Origin: Eopsaltria australis
Taxonomy: Eukaryota; Chordata; Aves; Passeriformes; Petroicidae
Length of the DNA: 64,000 nt
NCBI GenBank assembly: GCA_034509425.1
Contig: JAVTVJ010000550.1
Location: 744,001 to 808,000 of the forward strand
Reading direction: 5' to 3'
Made by a program: the position numbers and the translations under genes. The notes under the pieces were generated by a model. The model was not told the DNA's origin. It saw only the letters and a list, made by a program, of their open reading frames with translations, and searched no databases. Each line of letters opens with the position of its first letter. Within the stretch, counting starts at the first letter, position 1. Of this stretch, positions 59,030-64,000 are shown piece after piece.

Positions 59030-61052
59030 ACAGGAAACACTGTTTCTCCTGCCACTCATGCACCTTCCCTGTGTTTTGCAGTGGCATGATGTCTGAAATA
59101 CTGTTTCAGGATGCTGAAGCACTGATAAGCATTCAGAAAGTATCCATTCGGGATAATGATGGGCTTAGGGCACATGGCTAGGGTACAGACTGAAGGGCAC
59201 AGTGTGGTTAGCACGTCAAGAAGAAGGCGAAACACTTACTTAATCACCATTCAAACAGGGTGCAGAAACCTGATAATATGTGGTCTTTTCAATTTGGCAG
59301 ATATTTAACAACATTCTGTGGCTGGAAGTTGAAACCAGTCACAATCAGAATAAAACTGGCATGCATATTTTTAACATTCAGGATAATGAAAGTGGAATTA
59401 TTTCCCAAGGGCTATAATAGAGTATACATCACTGGAAAACTTTTCAATCAAAAGAGAATGAGGCTGGATTTTTGTTTTCTAAACAGATATGCTCTGATTC
59501 AAGGAGGAATTAATTGAGGCCAGTACTGCAGTCTGCACAATAAAGCAGATCACATTAAATGTAACCCTTGATGTTTTGAGCATCTTTTACTGGCATAGAG
59601 GCCCAAAAGCAGGATTGTCCATATATAAAAATAGTGTTATTTATTGGTAACACACACAGCAGTGGGCCAGGACTAACATTATTAGGCTAAGCATTCATAT
59701 GCTCAGCATCCATGGGGCAGCCACCTTGCGAGTCTCTGCTGGCCAAGGTGCTGTCAATCAAGCAGAGAAGTGTCAACCTTTGTTTCTCCTTAGAACATGC
59801 AGATGCTCAGTCCTGTTGATCTACTGCCTGCCTCTTCTTTGCCTCCTCTCATAAGGTTTTTAGATCTTGACAGGTCAGTGATGGTTTTCTGCTTTTTTTC
59901 CCCTGCTGAATCTCTGATGATTTTACTTCTCTGCTTCCAGCCATTACTAACTGTTACTGATCTAACAAGCTCACCTCTGTGGTCCCTCTTTGTTTCTGCC
60001 TTCTTGCCTATCAAAATCTCTCACCTCTGTCTTAAAGTGGGAGTGACAGCAGCAGTTCATCTCTGTTAGAAATGAACCCTGAGTCACATAAATGGTTCCA
60101 GTGGTACAGTTTGTTTTTACAGTCAGCAAACACACAGGGGCCCATATCTGCTCCAAGGCTTCCCCTCATGGATTGCATCCCATGTGGACATATCTCTTAA
60201 TGAAGAGCATCTGCTCAGCCTTCTTATGCATGAGGGCTTCAAGCATATCCAAAGAGAGAGAAGGAATGGTTCCCACCTTCCTTACCCCCTGTGCAATGTG
60301 AGCCATGGCTATGGAAAGCTGGAAAATCACTAATTAAAAAGGAATTTTGCTTTTGCACAAATACTGAGGGTTATATGTGAGGGCACATGATTAGGATCTC
60401 GTAGAGATAGGTGACACCATTGGATAAATAGTACTAGGTACTGCTTTGCTCTTATATTTCACATTTAATATCTCTCTTGATAACTTTAACTACGCAGAAA
60501 ACCCAAAGTCATGGCTGTGGCTGGGGACAATATATGTGCCATAGTTCAAAGAGCTACACCAATTCTCTAAGGTGTTAAAACTGCCTGAAAAACAAACTAG
60601 AAAGAGTGCATTTCCCCCCACCCCATTTTCTAAATTCATACCTTAATTACAAAACAAAATTCGGCAAATTCACTCTGAGTCCTTCAAGGGATATGTAATA
60701 TTTTGGACGAAATGTCAACAGAATTATGAACATTCTGCAAATGCCCTGTAGAATTACACTATTTTAATTATGGGAATCTCCAGGATGGAAAACAAAGGAT
60801 TTTCTAGCAGTGATAACAAGTGGTGCCATAGTCATTTCTTAGTATCCTGCTTTACAAGCCTCTGTACTGTGCCACTGTACACAGAGGCGAGCTACACAGA
60901 ACTTGTGCATGCATCCCTCTAAGCACTGCTATGGCAAGCAGGGGGCAAAAAACCTCCTTCAGCTTTAGTGCAAGACTTCCTTGGTGGATAGGCAAGTAGT
61001 GTTTGTTCTGGCTTAAGATCTCTTTTAAAGGTTACATATTGCTGTGCCTGGG

Positions 61053-61055
<3 letters not shown>
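59030..61055. other. Non-coding DNA, nothing identified
   Basis: No gene or repeat was recognised. The AT-rich part at 60620-60790 has the look of conserved non-coding DNA, but this is untested. Frames stay below 91 codons. Confidence 0.6.

Positions 61056-61089
<34 letters not shown>
61056..61089. repeat. TG dinucleotide repeat, 17 units
   Basis: An uninterrupted TG17 tract, likely variable in length between individuals and able to adopt Z-DNA. Confidence 0.98.
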
Positions 61090-61092
<3 letters not shown>

Positions 61093-61226
61093 TTGTGACA
61101 GATGGATTATAGAGATTGATTACACTGGACATTTTTATGTACTTGCAACCCGATCAAAAATATTTCATTTTTATAACCATGGATACTTCAATGAGTAAAA
61201 TAACAGCAAAACCCCTCCACAAACAA

Positions 61227-61253
61227 CCCCCAGACCCACAACACCCTGGCCCC
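61227..61253 (-). other. G-quadruplex motif, minus strand
   Basis: C runs at 61227-61231, 61235-61237, 61244-61246 and 61250-61253 give four minus-strand G runs with loops of 3, 6 and 3 bases, which meets the standard rule. It is part of a C/A-rich + strand stretch (about 61200-61275) and lies 138 bases after the TG17 repeat. Confidence 0.7.
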
Positions 61254-63119
61254 AACCAACAAAACCAAAACACTAGCAGAGATGCAAAAGAATATGATAG
61301 GACAATGACATTATTTATACAAGCACCTACATCACCTCAAAATAATATTCAAGTGAGTTACACCCGTAAGAGTTCTCCAAAACCTCCCCATGTGAAGCTT
61401 CTGCAGGGGAATCTGACATGCTTTCAGTCTGGCTCAGAAGAAAGAGCCCACGTGGTTAATTTGGCTAAAGTTAAAACTCACTAGCTGAATGCCACTTCAC
61501 ATCTCTGTGAAGTGAGATGAGTACCTCTTTTTCCTTCAGCCTGTGGGAAAGAAATGCGACTCTTCTCTTCTTACCTGTTTCCTCACCCAAGGAAAATCAG
61601 CATCAGCAAAATTCTCAGAAATTTGTACACGTTGTTTTTCTCCCTTTTTCAAAGAGTCAGGAAGATCATGGGGTAACTGTTCTTCAAGCATTAGGCCACT
61701 TCTGCTTCTAGCAGAAAAAAAAACCAGGGCAGATCCCTGCAAACAATTCTTTGCTTTTGTTTTGAATTAAAGCACTTCCACTCTCAGAGAGACTGTTTTG
61801 ATCTGGATGTTGAGGCAACATTTTGGCTGTTTCTTATTTAAAAGTGCTCCTCCATACTCAGTCACAGCAGAGACTGAGCACAGCATTACTTAGGTGTCTG
61901 CCTGGGGTGTATATGTGTGCATGGATGTATCCTATTTTTGAGCTATTTTAACTTATGCTTCATATTCTAGTGCTTTCTGATAAGTAGAGTTTATGTCAGA
62001 ATAATTGGCCTGAGGATTTTTCTTTCCAGTCCAGTACATTTCTGAGGTACAGCTACATGGGAGATAATGGAAATGCCTCTGGAGTATCTGTCTGACAAGG
62101 GAAATAGCAAGAGTAAGGAGTGAACACAAAACAGGGACCTTGTCAAAGAGTGTGCAAGTGAATCAGTCCAATCACTCACTGTGGGTGACGTATCTGAACA
62201 AATTGAAGCTGACACAATGGTCAATTTGACTGAGGAAAGTATAATTTTGGATTAGGGTGAACACCTTTAATCTGTCAATTGTGGCAGTCTTAAACCTGTA
62301 ATTGAAAGAGCACAGCACTGCTTTACTTCAGATGTCAGTCAAACCCATTCACCCTCCTCTGATCACTGATCAGTTTGCAGTCTCTTTGCATTTACTGATT
62401 AGGTTCCTAAATATGTCCTCTTTTAGACAAGATTCTTTGCTTCACCTAAAGAAAATACCAATCTAATAAGAGCAGCCCTTCAGAATAACACTTTGATTCA
62501 CCTGATTTTCAAGCAGATGGTATTCAGGGCACAGGAAACAACAAAACAGAGCATCACCATGTGTTTAATTTTAGCTTTCACTCCCTGAATTGCTGTTTGA
62601 GCTATAAAGCACTACCTTACTTTTAATGTGCTTGTGTGCCCTGCCTTTCCAGAATTGAAGTCATGCCTCTCTAGTGTAATACAGAATAGGGTGATTTCTG
62701 CCCTGGGAGCACCACTCCCAGAAGATGATTGAGTTTCCAGCCCACCTTACTTGTCTGGGTCAGGTAAGTGAATGATTTCCGTAGGCATCTTACCCTCAAA
62801 CCTCTCTGTGAAATTACAGACCCAGGATACTGACTCATGAGAAGTAAGGATATATTAACAGCTTCAGGAGAAGAATTACTCCATCCCTGCCCACTTGCAT
62901 GCAGATGGTTCTATGATTTATCAAGAGAAATGGTCCATATGCTGCTCACAGTCTCCTGAGACTTTTACCCTAACATCACCTCTTCCAATGTTTTGATTAA
63001 AGAACATGAAATGGAGAATAAAATTAGCTTGACCTTGCAGTAAGCAAGGAGTTATCAGAATGACTTGATCCATGAGAGGCTCTCCACTTCTCTGCAGCAT
63101 CTCAGGGAAATTCAAGACC
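61254..63119. other. Non-coding DNA, nothing identified
   Basis: No gene or repeat was recognised. The 122-codon frame at 61116-61484 owes its proline- and asparagine-rich product to the C/A-rich stretch and is not a gene. Confidence 0.6.
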
Positions 63120-63260
63120 AGAATCACAGAATTTTCTGAGTTGGAAGAGACCAACAAGGATCATAGAGCCTGGAGTTTCCTTATCTTAGCTCAATCTGCA
63201 GGTGAGCCATGCCCCACACTAATATCCTTCTCTGAATACTGAACCTGACAGTCTCTACAG
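63120..63260 (-). mobile_element. CR1 LINE 3' end, minus strand
   Basis: 'gaatcacagaattttctgag' then 'ttggaagagaccaacaagga' and 'tcatagagcctgga' match the reverse complement of a CR1 3' end of the 'attttctgagttggaa' type, a different subfamily tail from the others here. The rest, to about 63260, is diverged but keeps a weak match ('gaatactgaacctgacagtc'). Confidence 0.8.
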
Positions 63261-63764
63261 CAGTTTGAATTCTAGCCTCTTTAATTTTATGGTCATCACT
63301 GATAAAATTATTTTAAATGTTTGCTGCCATTGCAGCTCTAGAGGCAAAAGGAGAGAGGAGCCTCTTGTCATTCTTAACAGCAGCTTTGTCTTTGTGAGGC
63401 AGGCCACAAGGAAGTACTGAAGAGAGAAGCAGATTCCCATTTCCTGGCAGGAGAAAATGAAGCAAAATATTAAAGTAGCTAAGCAAACTCATTTCTTCAG
63501 CATGTGAGGTTGAAATAAACAGGCAAAGAAGCATCCCACCCTCCAGAGCTTCTCAAGAGTAAATCATCCAAACTATTAGTTATCCATGCTCTACTCTGTC
63601 ATTATTCTCTGCCTGTCAGCTCCTTGTAAGGGCTGCCTGTTCCACCCCTCTTGTGTTATTATGGTTGCCATGTCCTCCTCTCACCAGCTCCTATCAGTTA
63701 TAATGACATAGTGAGGGGAAAAAACCCACACTCAGGCTTCCAAATTACCAGGAATTAGAGGAAC
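63261..63764. other. Non-coding DNA, nothing identified
   Basis: No open frame or repeat is supported. If the A20 tail that follows marks a retrocopy, this stretch would be its body, but no source gene is recognised. Confidence 0.5.
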
Positions 63765-63798
63765 AATAAAATTGCTTTAAAAAAAAAAAAAAAAAAAA
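63765..63798 (+). other. AATAAA plus A20 tail, possible retrocopy end
   Basis: AATAAA at 63765-63770 is followed 8 bases later by 20 A (63779-63798), then by A/C-rich DNA. An encoded A tail at poly(A)-site spacing is the mark of a reverse-transcribed message. There is no GT-rich stretch after it, as a working poly(A) site would have. No flanking duplication or source gene was found. Confidence 0.35.
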
Positions 63799-64000
63799 CC
63801 AACCAAAAAAATCCCCCAACAAACAGGATAAAATAACCAAAATGAGAGAGAGAATTTTGCAATCTGTAGATGATTTCTGCTTCTGGGATTGCATACGTCA
63901 TTAAGATTTATAGGTCAGTCCAGAGCTTAAAGAGCAGATGTTTTCTCATTATTTATCTTCCTAACTAAGGCAGAAGATTCCTTTTTAAGGAAATCTGCGT
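63799..64000. other. Non-coding DNA to window end
   Basis: A/C-rich for about 40 bases, then ordinary AT-rich sequence with no feature seen. Confidence 0.6.

Noticed and set aside
1..64000. CRISPR arrays, tRNA genes, rRNA genes, bacterial operons
   Set aside because: No regularly spaced direct repeats, no tRNA B-box with cloverleaf, no rRNA words and no operon layout were found; the repeats identify vertebrate DNA.

Overview
The window looks like bird nuclear DNA that holds no gene I can confirm. The best evidence is repeat content. At least seven pieces come from CR1 LINE retrotransposons, several ending in the typical avian tail (a 'ttccaacctt' block followed by 'attctatga' units), and one is a much older CR1 copy of the kind shared with turtles and crocodilians. 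There are no dense open frames, no operon structure and no ribosome binding sites. Short open frames occur at the rate expected by chance in AT-rich DNA, and none encodes a cellular protein family I recognise. The window is best read as intergenic DNA or a long intron. The species cannot be named from this sequence alone.

Layout. 1-11,925 is unremarkable single-copy DNA with one G-quadruplex motif near 5.2 kb. 11,926-12,480 is the most enhancer-like stretch: a tight CpG cluster followed by a group of homeodomain-type sites. 15.6-15.8 kb holds a minor CpG cluster, followed by a decayed old CR1 (16.49-17.36 kb). 18.0-18.94 kb is a true CpG island with GC boxes, an ETS site, a CRE half-site and a C-strand G-quadruplex, split by a 143-bp AAC/AAT microsatellite. 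It is the only strong promoter candidate. A CR1 copy (19.15-19.62 kb) and a CR1 tail (19.73 kb) follow directly.

23.41-23.68 kb is a 273-bp tract with a single A on the + strand. 26.41-26.74 kb is a probable solo retroviral LTR with an inverted repeat at its left edge. 31.65-32.12 kb is a minus-strand CR1. The middle of the window (32-44.6 kb) is mostly featureless apart from an exon-like segment at 37.5 kb, a poly(A)-site-like motif at 36.13 kb and a 51-base T run at 42.56 kb. 45.0-46.5 kb is a GC-richer, stop-poor patch. 48.4-52.3 kb contains another exon-like segment, a TATA/AATAAA pair that may be LTR debris, a 263-codon unassigned open frame and a pyrimidine tract leading into an open GC-rich segment.

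55.1 kb has a perfect 15-bp hairpin, and 56.38 kb a POU octamer in an AT-rich core. 58.28-59.03 kb holds two CR1 3' ends facing opposite ways, which mimic a DNA transposon with terminal inverted repeats. 61.06-61.25 kb pairs a TG17 repeat with a minus-strand G-quadruplex. Another minus-strand CR1 tail lies at 63.12 kb, and an AATAAA plus A20 tail ends the window. No complete gene and no new protein system was found. The items most worth checking are the CpG-island promoter, the homeodomain-rich element, the exon-like segments and the perfect hairpin.
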